A stretch of 64,000 bases of DNA from Mangifera indica (taxonomy: Eukaryota; Streptophyta; Magnoliopsida; Sapindales; Anacardiaceae), in NCBI RefSeq assembly GCF_011075055.1, contig NC_058140.1, positions 14,382,668 to 14,446,667 on the forward strand, read 5' to 3'. Made by a program: the position numbers and the translations under genes. Below are positions 1-12,614 of the stretch, in pieces. Every line of letters begins with the position of its first letter. The first letter of the stretch is position 1. A model generated the notes under the pieces. It made no database searches. It was not told the DNA's origin and saw only the letters and a list, made by a program, of their open reading frames with translations.

Positions 1-967
1 TTCCAGATATGCATTTTAATGGTTTATCTACATTAACAATAGCAGCATAATTAGTTATCATCTAAAGCATGTTACAATCACATTAACTAGATAGCATTCC
101 CAGAGAAGGAAACTAATATATTCTCTGTACTACTATAATTGGTGTTGTCAATATACTGTGCATAGAACACACAGGTTTTGCCACACTTTATAACACTTTT
201 GTCATGCTTCATAACAGCTGTACTTTTTTACCCAGTTCTACAATCTATGTAAAGGCTTAAAATTCTGAACAATATGACAACCAAAATTAAAAGCAGTTCT
301 AAACCAAGCAACTTCCTTCAGCAATAAGTGCCTGTCTCCTAAGTGTCAACTATCCAAAATTTCACACATCTAGGTTACAGATTAATATTTAATTAGTTGC
401 TGCCCAAAAGCAATATTAGAATTCCTATACCAACAGTGAGGAAAAGCAAGCAATTTCTAGTTTATGAAGATTATTGAACAGGAAATGATGACAGACTCTA
501 CTGGCACAAAAATTCCTGCCTTGAGAATCAAGGAAACAGAACACAACCTTTTGAATCTCAAAGTTCCGAGAAATGGTCCCACTGCTGAAGGAAAAAGTTC
601 AGAATGCAAGTCCAAATCCGGACCATATAAATGAGCAGGACAATATAGAGGAGAGATTGAAACTAAAATCATGTAATGACAAAGCCTAAACTCTGCCAAC
701 GTTTTCTTCAAAATGACCAAAGCAGATGTTATCAGGGATTAATTACATATTTATGATATTCCATAAAAGAAGAAACATTTTATAGACCCCAAAAGAAAAA
801 ACTTGTTAAGCATCACCAAAATGGGAAAGCTTCTAAAAAATGGCTAAAAAATGGCAGCCATCAATTCTAATGAACAGAAAACCAATTGAAACACATACAA
901 GGTTCTTAGTAAAAATTGAGCCAGATATAAAAAACACAGAATGAAATAAGATTTAATGAGATCTTAC
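1..967 (-). other. First intron of the NPY-like gene (partial)
   Basis: AT-rich sequence with no reading frame resembling a BTB or NPH3 domain on the minus strand. It follows directly after the GT donor of the short first coding exon, so it is read as intron by inference. The acceptor lies outside the window. Confidence 0.5.
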
Positions 968-1029
968 CTAATGTCATTACCATCTATTTGAAAGGAATCT
1001 GCCTTTGATCCAAGTTTCATAAACTTCAT
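968..1029 (-). CDS. NPY/NPH3-family BTB protein, first coding exon only (gene runs off left edge)
   Basis: The exon opens with ATG at 1029 (minus strand) and encodes MKFMKLGSKADSFQIDGNDI plus two bases, ending at a GTAAGA donor. This N-terminus matches what I recall of the NPY/NPH3 BTB-POZ family, which begins MKFMKLGSKPDSF just before the BTB domain and has its first intron at this point. Family members are thought to act with AGC kinases in auxin-dependent organ formation or phototropism. No BTB exon is visible between 1 and 967, so the intron is at least 967 bp and the rest of the gene lies outside the window. The 5' leader and promoter should lie between 1030 and about 2600. Family call good; exact member unknown. 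Confidence 0.72.
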
Positions 1030-4000
1030 CTTGGCAAGCAACGGATCTACTACTCCACTGATACCTCAAAGCCACCTTCCTCACTGCTCAGCTGACCACT
1101 TTTAAATCAAACTTATCAGACTCACTACACCACATGCCCAGTAGTAAAACACACATTACCGAAATGGAGGAAAATTTTTCAGGAATGGAATGTGAACTCC
1201 CCAGTTGTGGGGACCAAATTTGAGATGACACACTCGTTGGGTTAAAAGATAGTAAAGGATCTAAATGAAAGATTAATGATATATGCCCGAAGGGTATGAC
1301 CGAATCTTGACTGCAATTGAGGCCAGGAATCCTAATATGATTGAAGGATAGAAAATTGAAGGCAAGACAGACGGTTTGAGCAATTTTTTAACAAAAGGTT
1401 CTCTGAAATGACAAGAGAGCCAAAGAAGAGGCTGTTTCCTTGGTCGGCGGCAAAGCCCACGGAGCCTGGGTGCACCCAGTTAGCTCAGGGAACATAGCCA
1501 GCAGACTCTTGACACTAAATAATAATCACTACCTGCATTAAATTATTCAAAAACCAGACACCTCACAAGCACAACTCTGACTCCACCTCACTAAGTATTT
1601 CTTTATCTTCCGATCTCTGATTACTGTGTTTCTTTGTTTTCCCTTAAAATAAATAATGAAAGCACATAAAAATTCATGCCACCAAGACTAATTGAGTTTC
1701 TTTAAAGCTTCAAGTTCTAAATCATTTATAAATAGTGTATTTTTCAACCATCGGTTGAGGTTTGAAGAACCTGCAACATTTAGAAAACCACCAAAACAGT
1801 AGACAACAAGCATCTATCTTCTTTATACGGAATAGATAAGAAAGATCGCAAAAATTAATTTATATTTTAGAAGAGTAACGAATAATCAAACATCAACTAC
1901 CGCCCAAAAAAATTGCTTAAAGTTCAACTAGAACCCAGGAAATATACCAGAATATATCAAATAAATCTACTCAAAATCAAATCATAAACCGAAAGATCAC
2001 ATTGTACAATTGTACGTGTAAAACCCTAAAACCCCGACTATCAAATTGGTTAAATTAAACAAACAAGTCAAATCCCAAAACCCACTCTACGTGGATACCC
2101 CAACAAAACCCAAGACCAATTCTATCAGATTCACAAACCCATCGACAATATTTCCTAACTTGTAGCATTGAAGTAGAAATAAAAACCAACCCACTTGAAG
2201 ATTCAGTAACTTCAACACCATACAGATGCTAAAAACTTTCAAACCCGACACAATAAACCAAAAAAAATGATCTCTCTAAAATGGAAAAGCTAACTAATTT
2301 GGTTTAACTCCCCAAAATCAAGCCTACTTACACTGCAATTGTAGTATCATTGCAACACATTTATAAATGGGCCACGCATGAGCACTAACTCACTGAGTCT
2401 AAGGAACCAAACCCACAAAAAAATACAAATTTACACAAAACCCATCAAACTAAAAAGCTTAAAAAGAAAACTTCAAATGTGCTTTAGCTGCTTTTTTCAG
2501 TTTCAGATTCTCTATAATTACGCACGCTAAAGAACCAGAACGCCCCACGTCAAAAGCCAAATAGTTAAGGAATGTGTTTTCCGTTCAGTGTGTGAGACGT
2601 AAAAAGCAACGGCACTAATTCTAGAAAATCTAACGCGAAAATGATATACTTTGTTTGTCTAAAGAGCAGTGGCGTGAAAAAGCCTAATTGGATTCATTCA
2701 ATTTTGGGGAGTTACAGAGAGTGTCTACCTTGCTCAATTATGCACGCCAAAGACTCTGACGCACGGCTTTCTTTTTGCCGCTCTATGGTTTCTTCATTAA
2801 ATGAGCCTCACTCTCACACTCTTTACTTGCATCTTAATGAACCCAAAGCCTCACTCTGTATATATAGATCAATAACTCAACTCTGTCGTCTAGAAGCTGC
2901 ATGTAACGTAAAAAACCAAGTTCACTTTTGTTCAAAAACCAAAACCTTTTCATTTAACATTATTTTCTGTTTATTTGAATAATGCGCATGAAGTTTAAGA
3001 TTATCGTTTGCATTGTCTTAAATAACCAACCCTAGCATCCTGTCCTGTTAGCGTTAGATGCAGCTTTTAGCAACATGGGTTGGCTCCCTTCTTGTTTCAC
3101 CATAACTGTGCAGCTTTTAGCTGCCTATTGCTAGCTTTGGCAACTGCATAATATGTTCACAAACGAATTGTTTACCTTGTTTAAACTCAATCATAGTTTA
3201 TGATTTCTTATTCTTTGATTATATTTAAAAGTGAGAGATTCTTAATGAGCTGAGTCTTGCATCAGCTACTGAACTGGAGGATCACCCTAAACAGTTCTGT
3301 GTATTTGCATGTGCTATAAGAGAGAGAAAGAGAGAGATCGGCCACATAAAATCATAATGATAAGAATCTTTAGCCACAGAAATCATCAAGAAAAACAGAA
3401 TATAATTGATCATATTATATGAAAAATTGGCAAGAACATTTCATATTCCAACAATAGCACATCCCTACAAAAGTGCTAGATTTCTTCTTCTTCGCAATTA
3501 TTGATCATATATATAAACAGCTCAATCGACCACATTTCAAGGTCATTTTTAATTGTCTCTTCTCTCTAAAGATTGAGCCCATCTAAACCTTAATTTTTTT
3601 CATTTCAGTTTGTTGCTTGAAATGTAGATCAAGTAGGCAGAACAAATAATCAAAAATCTGAAATAACGCATTAAACAGTTGATTATGAAAAATATTTTTA
3701 TTTTAATTGAACCCCGTGACAGAAACATAAACTTTTGACAAAGTAAATTTGATGAATGAAATGTGTAAGATGGTGTGAACGATCAAGTGTGTAAACCCTA
3801 CAAAATGACTCATGAAGGATTGAATAAACAAATAAAGAAAATGGAAATGAAGGTAGAAGCCTGAGTCATTGCTGACTCAATCAGCTCAATGTAAACATGG
3901 TAGATATTCCAATTTTCCATCTTTACAATAAAAAAAGGAAAAGATACCGTAAGAAAGACTTGATTGCTTTTGAACTTAATCTTCAAGGGATTCTTTTTAT

Positions 4001-4702
4001 ATGAATAATAATAATTGAATATTAGGCAGAATTAGCCGAAAGTCATAGATGGTGATTAGAGTTTTAGTTTATCGACGAACATACGCATATTAGTCAACCG
4101 CTCATCTTCAGGCCCTCTATCTTCAATGCTCCCACCTCCCTAATTACTTTCATCATAAGGCCAAACTAGCATTTCCGAAATGACAGATTCTCTTTGTTAA
4201 TTTTGTAAAAGCCATTTTTTCATTCCCAATTAAATTTTTTAACCAAAATTTTTAATATTTTATTTTTAAAATTGTATTAAATAATTTTTACTCAAACTTA
4301 TATTAAATTTAATTAAAAATAATAAAAAATTTTATTAATATAAATATAGATAATAATGTATAATAGTATATTTAATCATAAATTATAATTTTTTTTAAAT
4401 ACTAAGTTTTGAAATTTTTAAAAAATTTGAAGTGTTTTTGATATTATCATATTTTTTAATAATTTTAAAAATAACAATTACATAAAAGAAATTGAATAAA
4501 ATACAATAAATTAGGAATATAAATATTATATAAACTATTGAGATTATAATATTTTTCCAAAATACAAAAAAATGAATATAATAATTTTCGAAACAAGATA
4601 GAGAAATTATTCATTTACCTTAGTAAGTTTTTAAAAAATGCCTTTACATCTCATGATATTATTCACATTTCAATTCAAACAAAAATGATATAAATACTCT
4701 TT
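1030..4702. other. Leader/promoter of the NPY-like gene and AT-rich intergenic DNA
   Basis: No supported gene. The part next to 1030 should hold the 5' leader and promoter of the minus-strand NPY-like gene; I cannot place its transcription start. A 113-codon open frame at 2641-2982 has no recognisable content and no conserved motif. From about 4200 the sequence is extremely AT-rich. Confidence 0.4.
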
Positions 4703-4883
4703 GAACAATGCTATGTGTACTTATTTTTGGTGTATAATTCATGTACACAATGATGTGTCATCATATAATTAGGTGATTTTAAAACGTGTGTCATCATATG
4801 ATAAAGAAATATCCAATCACATGATAACACCTCATCTGTGTATACAAATTGTGTATCAAAAATATATACATATAGTTTTATTG
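4703..4883. mobile_element. 181-bp MITE with 9-bp target-site duplication
   Basis: The segment has imperfect terminal inverted repeats of about 55 bp: the left end GAACAATGCTATGTGTAC pairs with the reverse complement of the right end, CAATAAAACTATATGTAT, and the similarity continues inward to TGTCATCAT. It is flanked by identical copies of ATACTCTTT at 4694-4702 and 4884-4892. There is no coding capacity. Related but less complete inverted-repeat sequences are seen near 5230-5340 and 38745-38935. A 9-bp duplication suggests Mutator-type mobilisation, but the superfamily is inferred. Confidence 0.65.
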
Positions 4884-4892
4884 ATACTCTTT

Positions 4893-7578
4893 TATTGGTT
4901 GAAAAATTAATTTTTTAAAATTTAAAGAATAAGAATTTATTATTTCATCCTATGTTTGGTGGGAAATAGTCATTTGAGCTCCTCAATAAAATATATATAA
5001 ATACGACTCAACCTAATTTTCCATATACAAGAAACTTTTGGGTATTTATAATAGTTCATAATTTAACATAATGAATTGAGTTAAATCAACTATTATAATC
5101 TAATCAAAACATAACACTAAACAAAATTAATGAATTTGCTTTGTTCGGGTCACTAGCCCCCACACATTAAAAAATAATATTATACGTATTTATTTTAAGT
5201 ATATAAATAAATATACATTTATATATATCATCATTTGATTGAGTGTTATTTTATCTTTAATTTAAAATCACTTAATTATATAATAATATATATTAAATAT
5301 ATATCTATTTACGTATTCAAAATTGTATGCATAGTTTTATTACACATTAAAATAACACTTTCCCAGAATATGTTGCCACAAGAAGTAGCCGGTAATATTG
5401 AGTCATATAAATTCTATTGATTTTATGCTAATTAAAATTTTGGGTTCTTTACTATTTACATTTGACATTTGACTATAAATGATTGACCAAAGTTAGGTGA
5501 TGAGTATATATAAGTTTTATTTGGAAGATGCGACGTGTCTGATTTTGCACTTCACACATAAATGAACAAATGAAAATTAGGTCATCAGTCATCACTTTGG
5601 TTATATTAATTAATCTTCCCAACACATTATGGAATATGAATATCCCCTAAGAATCAACAGTCAAAACCTACCAAATTAATTAAGTGACAGAGGGAATCCA
5701 GAAACTGCCTATTTATCTATAAAAAAGATCTTCTTTATTTAATTTCGGGTACCTTTTTTTATTAAATTATTGCCTCTAATTAATTAGTAATTACGTAGTA
5801 ATTAATGTTGCGGGCGGCAGGAGCCAAGAAGGATCCGCTAATAATGATAATATCCATCATCCCTCATGAGGTCACATGATTTAATCACTGTCAGATCAGA
5901 ATCCGACGGCCATGCCTCCATTTAACTCATTTTTAATCCATCAAGATTAACTTTAATGTAGAGGTTAACATAACATAACATGCATTATCCATGTTAATTA
6001 CATTTTGCGTGCATGAAAAAGGCTACACTACACTCTAGTGCTTTCGAGGTCGACTTTTTTGAGTGAATTCTGTTCTTTCATCATCTCATTGACGTTCACA
6101 TGCATGGCAATCTCTCCACCATTACTTTTCATTATAATCTCTATTATCGTTGTTGTGTTTTATGTCATTCTCTTCAAAGTGATTAATTATTTATGGATAC
6201 CCTTTATCGACAACAATCAAACACAGCCTAACTTTTTTTATAATATGGTTCAATTCTCAACACTTTTGTCCCTCCCTTTTAACGACACCAATTCAATCAT
6301 GCCTTGCCTTAGAATAATTTTAATAATATACCAATTTAATTAAGATTTTCTAAATTATCACGTCACTGATATATTCACAATGTTTAGTCTTTTTTCACGA
6401 TGTTCTAAATTCATTTAATTAGTCTTTTTAATATACGGGGATGGTTGAGATTCACCATGTCACCATGATATCATGATATTGTGATAAACATTATCAGTGA
6501 AAAGGAATGAAAGAACATGAACAAATAATAAAAGGTGACATGCTGCATTCATTAATTCAGTATTATATTAAAGAAATGTTATTTGATCCTCCAAATTAGG
6601 TTTTCGGTTTCTTTTTTTGGTAAAGAGAAGATATTCCTTTATATGAATGAAAACAACTAAAATCTTTTTAATCTATAATAGAGATAAATATATCTCATAT
6701 TGTCCTTTCTCCTATATATTTTCTTATATTCTTTAATATTTAATAACCCTTTAAAAATCTTAAATTATTATAAATATATTTTATAGTTTAATTAATATTT
6801 TATTATTTTCTTTTAAGGATGAAAAATGAAAAAAGAAGAGAATTTTTCTTATAAAAATGGAGAGGAGAAGTGAGAAATTTTCCATTATATAGATTCCCCG
6901 TTATACTCATATCAAGGACGGGCTGAGAATAGGAATGGGGATGAGGGTTTTCATCCTTTATCTGACCCGTTGTCATCTCTATCTATACTCATCATAAATT
7001 ATGAAAAATTTTCATAATTTAACTAACAATAAAAGTATATATACAATTTTATGTATAAATAATGATAATTATTATATAATTTTTAATTATTTAATTATAT
7101 CATAATACATTGTTATTTATATAAAGAGTTATGTACAAACGCATTACCCAGACATTCATGCATGTCCCATTATAAGAAATAAAACTTTCAAATCTTTATA
7201 AAAGCAAAGTGGTTTGAGCAGCCCAATTAGGGGTTTCCTTGAATTAACGTTAATATCCAAATTAGTATATGGGCCGACAACTTATACAAATAATGCGGCT
7301 GCAAAAAAGCTTTAGTAGACTCTCTTCAAAGACATTGCGGCTCATCATGGACTTGCCCAATACCTATTCAAATAATTGGGCTGCACATTTTACTTTCTTT
7401 TCTGGCACGTGGACTACTTTTTTATGGTGCTTTAGATCAGATATCAATGGTGTTGCAGACCCTCCTCTCAGATATCTAAGCAATAGTATCCCAATGTTTA
7501 GTATCTGAATATATTAAAGTAACTTGCAAGCATGTGTTGTTTTGTAACAACTCTGCTGTCAAATATATATGGGTTGGC
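4893..7578. other. Gene-free AT-rich intergenic DNA with transposon scraps
   Basis: No supported gene. The end at 4944-4980 (GGTGGGAAATAGTCATTT) matches the terminus of the Mutator-type MITE family seen complete at 11542-12188, so a remnant lies here. Around 6905-6983 a run ending TTGTCATCTCTA resembles one end of the element at 56583-57109. The small open frames at 5235, 6038 and 7269 show no recognisable protein. Confidence 0.35.
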
Positions 7579-7686
7579 TGGCTGGGCAAATTTCATGTAT
7601 CAGGAATTTGACTTTGGTGGTGCCATCCTGAACCAACCTTCAAAGTAGATTTGATCCAAACAGTTCCAGTGGTAAGTGGAAACACC

Positions 7687-7772
<86 letters not shown>

Positions 7773-7880
7773 GGTGTTTCCACTTACCACTGGAACTGTT
7801 TGGATCAAATCTACTTTGAAGGTTGGTTCAGGATGGCACCACCAAAGTCAAATTCCTGATACATGAAATTTGCCCAGCCA
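7579..7880. repeat. 302-bp perfect inverted repeat (palindrome) centred on a TA tract
   Basis: The sequence reads identically on both strands from 7579 to 7880, with symmetry axis between 7729 and 7730. Each arm has about 110 bp of unique sequence outside a central TA run (about 7689-7770). The same peptide is encoded in mirror image on both strands, which confirms symmetry base for base. The symmetry breaks at C7578 versus A7881. There is no loop, so any transcript could fold into a perfect hairpin. It could be a recent fold-back element, a small-RNA-generating locus, or an assembly artefact through the TA tract. Confidence 0.9.
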
Positions 7881-8984
7881 ACCAACCAGCCGGCCAAAAT
7901 GGAAAACTATCCAGTAATTCCTTCATTGTACTTGGACAAAATCAAAACTGCATGTCACAAGACTTGAACCTAACTACTCTTTTGGAGTTGAAAAGATCAA
8001 GTCACCATCAGCTCAGCTGAATCTGATCAATGCCATCTACACGACTTAGGTTTATAGTAAGTATTTTTTAATGCTTTCAATCATGTTCCTACGGTCGTGG
8101 CCGCACTTAATTTTATAATATGTTTGCCATTGACGATGGACATGGACCGCTGGTGCTGATCAAGAAACACCCCCCTAATGCAGCTTTGCACAATTATTTT
8201 CTATTATTTATGTTGGAAATATTTGAATATTACAAGAAGACTTGAATTCTATTTTATCATTTTATAAAAACAATAATAAAATTATATATACCTATTTTGA
8301 ATGCAATTTGATACATGTTATTATGTGAAATTGAAAATAAAATAACATTTAAATATATGATGACATGCATAAATATGTATCTATTTATATATGGTCAAAG
8401 TGGGTATATATATAATTACTTTGTAACAATCAAAGTGAATGGCATGCTAATATGTATCAACCCTGAAGTAAAACATGGCAAAATAATAGAGGGCCTTCTC
8501 AGATACAATGAGTTGTCAAAAGTATAAAAAATATTACAACAAATAATCAAACCTAACTTTCAGTTTTAATACAAGATAAAATTAAAGTACACACATGAAG
8601 TGAGCATAAAAACTTTTTTGGGTAATTTTTACTTTGCTTTTTACACGTATATAAGCACTCAAACATACCTCCCGCACGCAAAGAACACTGTTTATCCTGT
8701 GTCTTTCAAAAAGTGCGGCATTCTTCACTTACCTACACATGATTTTTTTATCTAAAAACCTAGCTAATCAATGAAGTAGACGATTTGTGAAGTAACTAAC
8801 TTGCCAAGCAAGAGAGTAAGCTGTGGATGTGTTTTATGTAAACTCCGATTAGAGCATATAATTAATTAGTTAATCCCAGAAAGGACATTCTTGTTCCATT
8901 GTTTTAATAGTTAAGCTAAGAATATTCTATGAGGCCACGTTTGGCCTTGATGACACGGCAAGTTCACATTTAGATTTGGACCAG

Positions 8985-9028
<44 letters not shown>

Positions 9029-10167
9029 AGCTTAGGCTTTTCTTAGGGGTTGCGCTTGCTTTTATTTAGTTAGTTTCGTGGGAAAGTGGGACAAAATGCC
9101 CAGTAACGTACCTTGAATGCTTCGCTGTAGCTTCGCTATGTATGAACTGACTCAACATTTTCTTGTGGACAACTTTAATGGCGTGTTTGGTGGGAAAGAA
9201 AGTGAGGGAAAAGACAAGGAATTAAAGCGGTGGGTTAATGAGGAAGATGTGATTATAATTAAAAGGAGGCTTAAGTTAAGCCCAAATGGATTACATAGAA
9301 TGTGGTAGGCAGGAGGATGAACTCTGCAAGCCAAGAATTGGTCCTATTTTATATGAATAAAAACGGAAGAATGAATAACAAAGCAACAAGTGTCATCAGG
9401 CACGCAAAAGATGTAAACTAGAGATGAAGGGAGGATTATGATGACCATGGAACATGTGCATTAAAGGCATGAACCACATGGGTTGGATTCGGTTTAAGCC
9501 ACCTCTCTAACAGAACATGGGTTGTGAAGCTTCTGCTCGGCTGGTTCTTTATTGTAAAGCACCACCACCACCACATGATTTCTGTGCTGTTCCCCTGTTT
9601 ACGCGCCAACCCACTGAATTATACTGCATTGGGCAGTCCAAGGGGTAGTTTAAATGACTGCAAAGTGGTGGATTAAAAGGCAATGGAAAAAATTTCATGT
9701 AAAACGGATATGAATTCAAATTCCTTTCAATGGCATTTTAAAGTTAAAACTCTCCAATGACTGTAGAGTTGGTCAATAAATTTAAGATTTTACCTGTTCT
9801 ATGAGTAAAAGTTTAATACACAATTGAATTGATGAATATTTGATCTTTTCCTAGCAGGACAATTAAGGCCACCCATGCCATTACTGGCAAATCACTTTAT
9901 TTTACTCGTAGGCTAGACAGAATAATGTACCGTGAAATTGAAAGAAAAAGTATGATTGGAAAATAAATTCATTCATATCTGAAATAGAGATGTAATCTTT
10001 TACAATCAAAATCTAGTACTAAAAGAATGAATGAATGAATCACACTAGAAAGACAGATCCTCTGTACATATAGAGTTTAACTAAATGAAACATAACCCAA
10101 ACTGAACAAACAATTTTCATATATAATCTATAATTCTAAATTCAATCAATCTTTGCGAAGGACTAGT
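7881..10167. other. Intergenic DNA; 3' flank of the ZAT10-like gene at its right end
   Basis: No supported gene apart from the microsatellite. Short open frames at 7823, 8315 and 9117 (and its antisense 9152) have no recognisable motif. The region just left of 10168 should hold the 3' UTR of the minus-strand zinc-finger gene. Confidence 0.4.
8983..9025. repeat. TA dinucleotide microsatellite
   Basis: Uninterrupted AT/TA repeat of roughly 40 bp in intergenic DNA. Confidence 0.9.
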
Positions 10168-10896
10168 CTAACATCTTGCAATCTGTTGTTGATTCATGAA
10201 GAACTTGGGTTTCTTTGTTGGCAAAGGACTTTCCACTTCCTGAGACCAGAACTCCGGCAAGGCCGGCAAGTTCAGGTCAAACCCCCGTTGACTGCTTGAC
10301 CCACCGCCTTCAGAAAACGAAACACTGGCGGTTGCATTCACGGAGGAGGCATTGATATTGTTGTTGTTGTTGTTGTTGCCGCCTTCGTAGTGGCAACGCT
10401 TGTGGCCCCCCAAGGCTTGACCCGAAGAAAAAGTCTTGTGACAGATTGAGCACTCATGACTCCTTCCACTCCCACTGCTGGAGGTGGCAGCGACCGTGTT
10501 GACTTCACCGGAAACAGCGGCAGCGGCGTGGGAGGTGGAGGAGATTGACGTCTCGGTGGAGTTCTTGCGGTGGCTGGCCTTGTGTCCACCTAAAGCTTGG
10601 TAAGAAGGAAAAGCCTTGTTGCATACAGCACACTTGTAAGAAAGTTTCAAACTCGGAGGCTCCGGGAACTGCTGATCTTCCTGTTTTTCAAGTGATGAAG
10701 AAGATGGGTTACCACCAGTGGAGGTGGTGGCTCCGCCGCGAGCAAGCATGATAAGACAAAGAGCCAAGTACTCCTCCTCACTGGAAGCTGGAGATTCGCT
10801 TCTGGGGCGCTTTGATCTTTTTCTTTTGGTCCATGAGTCTTCATGACTGAAGGGCTGAGTGGCAGCAGTAGGAGAATTCAAAGCTTGAAGAGCCAT
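10168..10896 (-). CDS. ZAT10: ZAT10/STZ-like C2H2 zinc-finger transcriptional repressor
   Basis: Intronless gene of 242 codons. I chose the ATG at 10896 ([10 protein letters not shown]), which matches the family start. The open frame continues upstream to 11202, but that part crosses the TATA box and has no family similarity. Visible motifs: basic B-box KRKRSKRPR (24-32); L-box [14 protein letters not shown] (40-53); two zinc fingers with plant-specific QALGGH cores (C89, C92, H105, H109 and C149, C152, H165, H169); an Asn run (174-180) encoded by a GTT-type repeat; and an EAR repression motif DLNLPAL (207-213). Subclass C1-2i proteins are nuclear repressors induced by drought, salt, cold and wounding in other plants. 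The length is close to Arabidopsis ZAT10. AZF or ZAT6 orthology is the alternative. Confidence 0.93.
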   Translation of the reverse strand: MALQALNSPTAATQPFSHEDSWTKRKRSKRPRSESPASSEEEYLALCLIMLARGGATTSTGGNPSSSSLEKQEDQQFPEPPSLKLSYKCAVCNKAFPSYQALGGHKASHRKNSTETSISSTSHAAAAVSGEVNTVAATSSSGSGRSHECSICHKTFSSGQALGGHKRCHYEGGNNNNNNNINASSVNATASVSFSEGGGSSSQRGFDLNLPALPEFWSQEVESPLPTKKPKFFMNQQQIARC

Positions 10897-10980
10897 TGAA
10901 ATTGAAAAGGTCTCTTTGCTTTTCTTGCAGAGAAAGATGTTGAATGAATTAATGGGTAAGAAAGAGTGAGAGTGGGGAGG

Positions 10981-10990
10981 TTTATATATA
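10981..10990 (-). promoter_or_regulatory. TATA box of the ZAT10-like gene
   Basis: On the minus strand TATATATAAA lies about 85-95 bases upstream of the chosen ATG at 10896. That spacing would give a leader of roughly 55-60 bases, and it supports the start codon chosen over the longer upstream frame. Confidence 0.65.
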
Positions 10991-11541
10991 GGAAAAAATG
11001 AGTGAAGTCGGTCAACTAAAGAAAGAGTAGTAGTGGAGATGGGTTGGAGGTGGGGGGAAGGTGAAGACGAAGGAAGAGTGAGTGATGACTGAGCTAAACA
11101 AGACTTATTCAAGTCAAAACAATGCAACGCCTGCACTTTTTTACCCTTCACAAACAGAGACACTTGACATGCACTGCAAGACAAGGTGGAATTACTTGGC
11201 ACTGGGGCTACATTAACAGTCTTCAGGGCGTGTGGGGCAAGTTTTATTTTTATTTTTTTCTTATTAATTTTAATTACTCACTAATCTAATCTAATCACTT
11301 TCTAAGAAACATGATTTGGTTCATGGTTGGTGTGTTAATTTGTATTAGCTAAACTATGTGGGCATCTCAGATCTGTAAGTAAGATTATATTGATAAATAG
11401 TGGATTGTTTGTTGCTTCCCCTATTTGAAATCTCACTCATATTAATAAGATAAATAAATTTAAAATATAATAATCAAATTTATAATTATTATATTAAATA
11501 AATCAAAATTTTGTAAAAATTTTAATTTTGTATATTTTATA

Positions 11542-12188
11542 CGCTGAATGACTATTTCTCACCCAATGTTTGATGTTTTCTCAAATATTCCCTCTTTAAC
11601 TATAGAAACATCAAACACCCACCCATGACTGATTAGATTTAACAGAACCTTAACGTCTAAAAATTTTATCTCTTTTTATCCCCTTAAACTTTAAAAACTA
11701 AAATTTTCTCTCAACCTAAGTTTTAAAAAATCGCAGTTTCACCATAGGGTTTGGTTTTGAAATCTCCGATGACCTCTCCGGCTCTGTTGTCGACGCCCTC
11801 TCCCTCCCGAAGCAACCTCTCCTTCCGACGATCTCTTTCCTCCCATTTAGAGGTCCAATAGGCGTCGGAGACTCCTTAGGAGACGAAGAACTTCGTCGGG
11901 GAAGACGAAGAGGTCGTCGGAGATTTCAAAACCAAACCCTAGGGTGAAACTGTGATTTTTTAAAACTTAGGTTGGGGAAAAATTTTAGTTTTTAAAGTTT
12001 AGGGGGGTAAAATATATTCTATTTTAGTTTATTTTTAATATTATAGTAAAAATGACGATTTTACCCTTACCACCGTTAGAGTTTTATTAAATCTAACCGG
12101 TCATGGGTAGGTGTTTGATGTTTTCATAGTTAAAGGGTGGAAACTTGAGGTAACATCAAACCTTGGGTGGGAAATAGTCATTTGGCCA
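11542..12188. mobile_element. Mutator-type long-TIR MITE (647 bp)
   Basis: Both ends carry the same inverted sequence: left AATGACTATTTCTCACCC, right (reverse complement) AAATGACTATTTCCCACCC. Inner segments are also inverted copies of each other, for example around 11701-11790 versus 11920-11995, so the element folds back over most of its length. Copies of TATTTTATA flank it at 11533-11541 and 12189-12197, a 9-bp duplication typical of Mutator-like transposition. The centre is GC-richer with GACGAAGA-type words. There is no transposase. Relatives are at 46138-47119 and in the 33353-34021 insertion. Confidence 0.75.
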
Positions 12189-12512
12189 TATTTTATAATA
12201 TAAACTTATTTAAATTCCTGGAACAGACAAATAGCAGTAGAGAAATGGAAAGAAGTAATAAATACACTAACAGCGCAATCAATTTTGCTTTGGTTATAAC
12301 AACTGAAAACAAAAAAGAGGATATTCCACATTGGTAACGCCCTTCGTCTTCTGCCTCGCCAAAAATGGGTTTAATTCTTATTATCAACTTTATTAATTAC
12401 GCAAAAGATAGTTGCATCAAATTCAAATACTCACCGTTTAGTTGGCATCACGTCTCACAGACGCAATTTATGTGTGGCTCACCAAGACGACAGCTACAGA
12501 TTAGTGAAAGGA

Positions 12513-12614
12513 GCATCAGAAGCTTCAAGAATCAAGCATGTTTGATTGTCCACTTGTGTTGGTAATACGCATCAGAAGCTTCAAACATGTTAGACTGTCC
12601 ACTTGTGTTGATAG
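12513..12614. repeat. Imperfect two-unit tandem repeat
   Basis: GCATCAGAAGCTTCAA begins at 12513 and again at 12569, and both units end with TGTCCACTTGTGTTG. The first unit has about ten extra bases in its middle. No coding role is apparent. Confidence 0.7.

Noticed and set aside
2641..2982. 113-codon open frame near the NPY-like promoter
   Set aside because: No conserved motif, no supporting splice or codon pattern.
7593..7866. Mirror-image 71-codon open frames on both strands
   Set aside because: They are the two faces of the palindrome, dominated by Ile-Tyr repeats from the TA tract, with no sign of coding selection.
9117..9334. Overlapping sense and antisense 60-codon frames
   Set aside because: Neither shows a motif; the phrase GTGTTTGGTGGGAAAG suggests a transposon scrap but no ends were found.
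10168..11202. 344-residue version of the ZAT10-like protein
   Set aside because: The extra 102 residues cross the TATA box and lack family similarity. [10 protein letters not shown] at 10896 is the conserved start.
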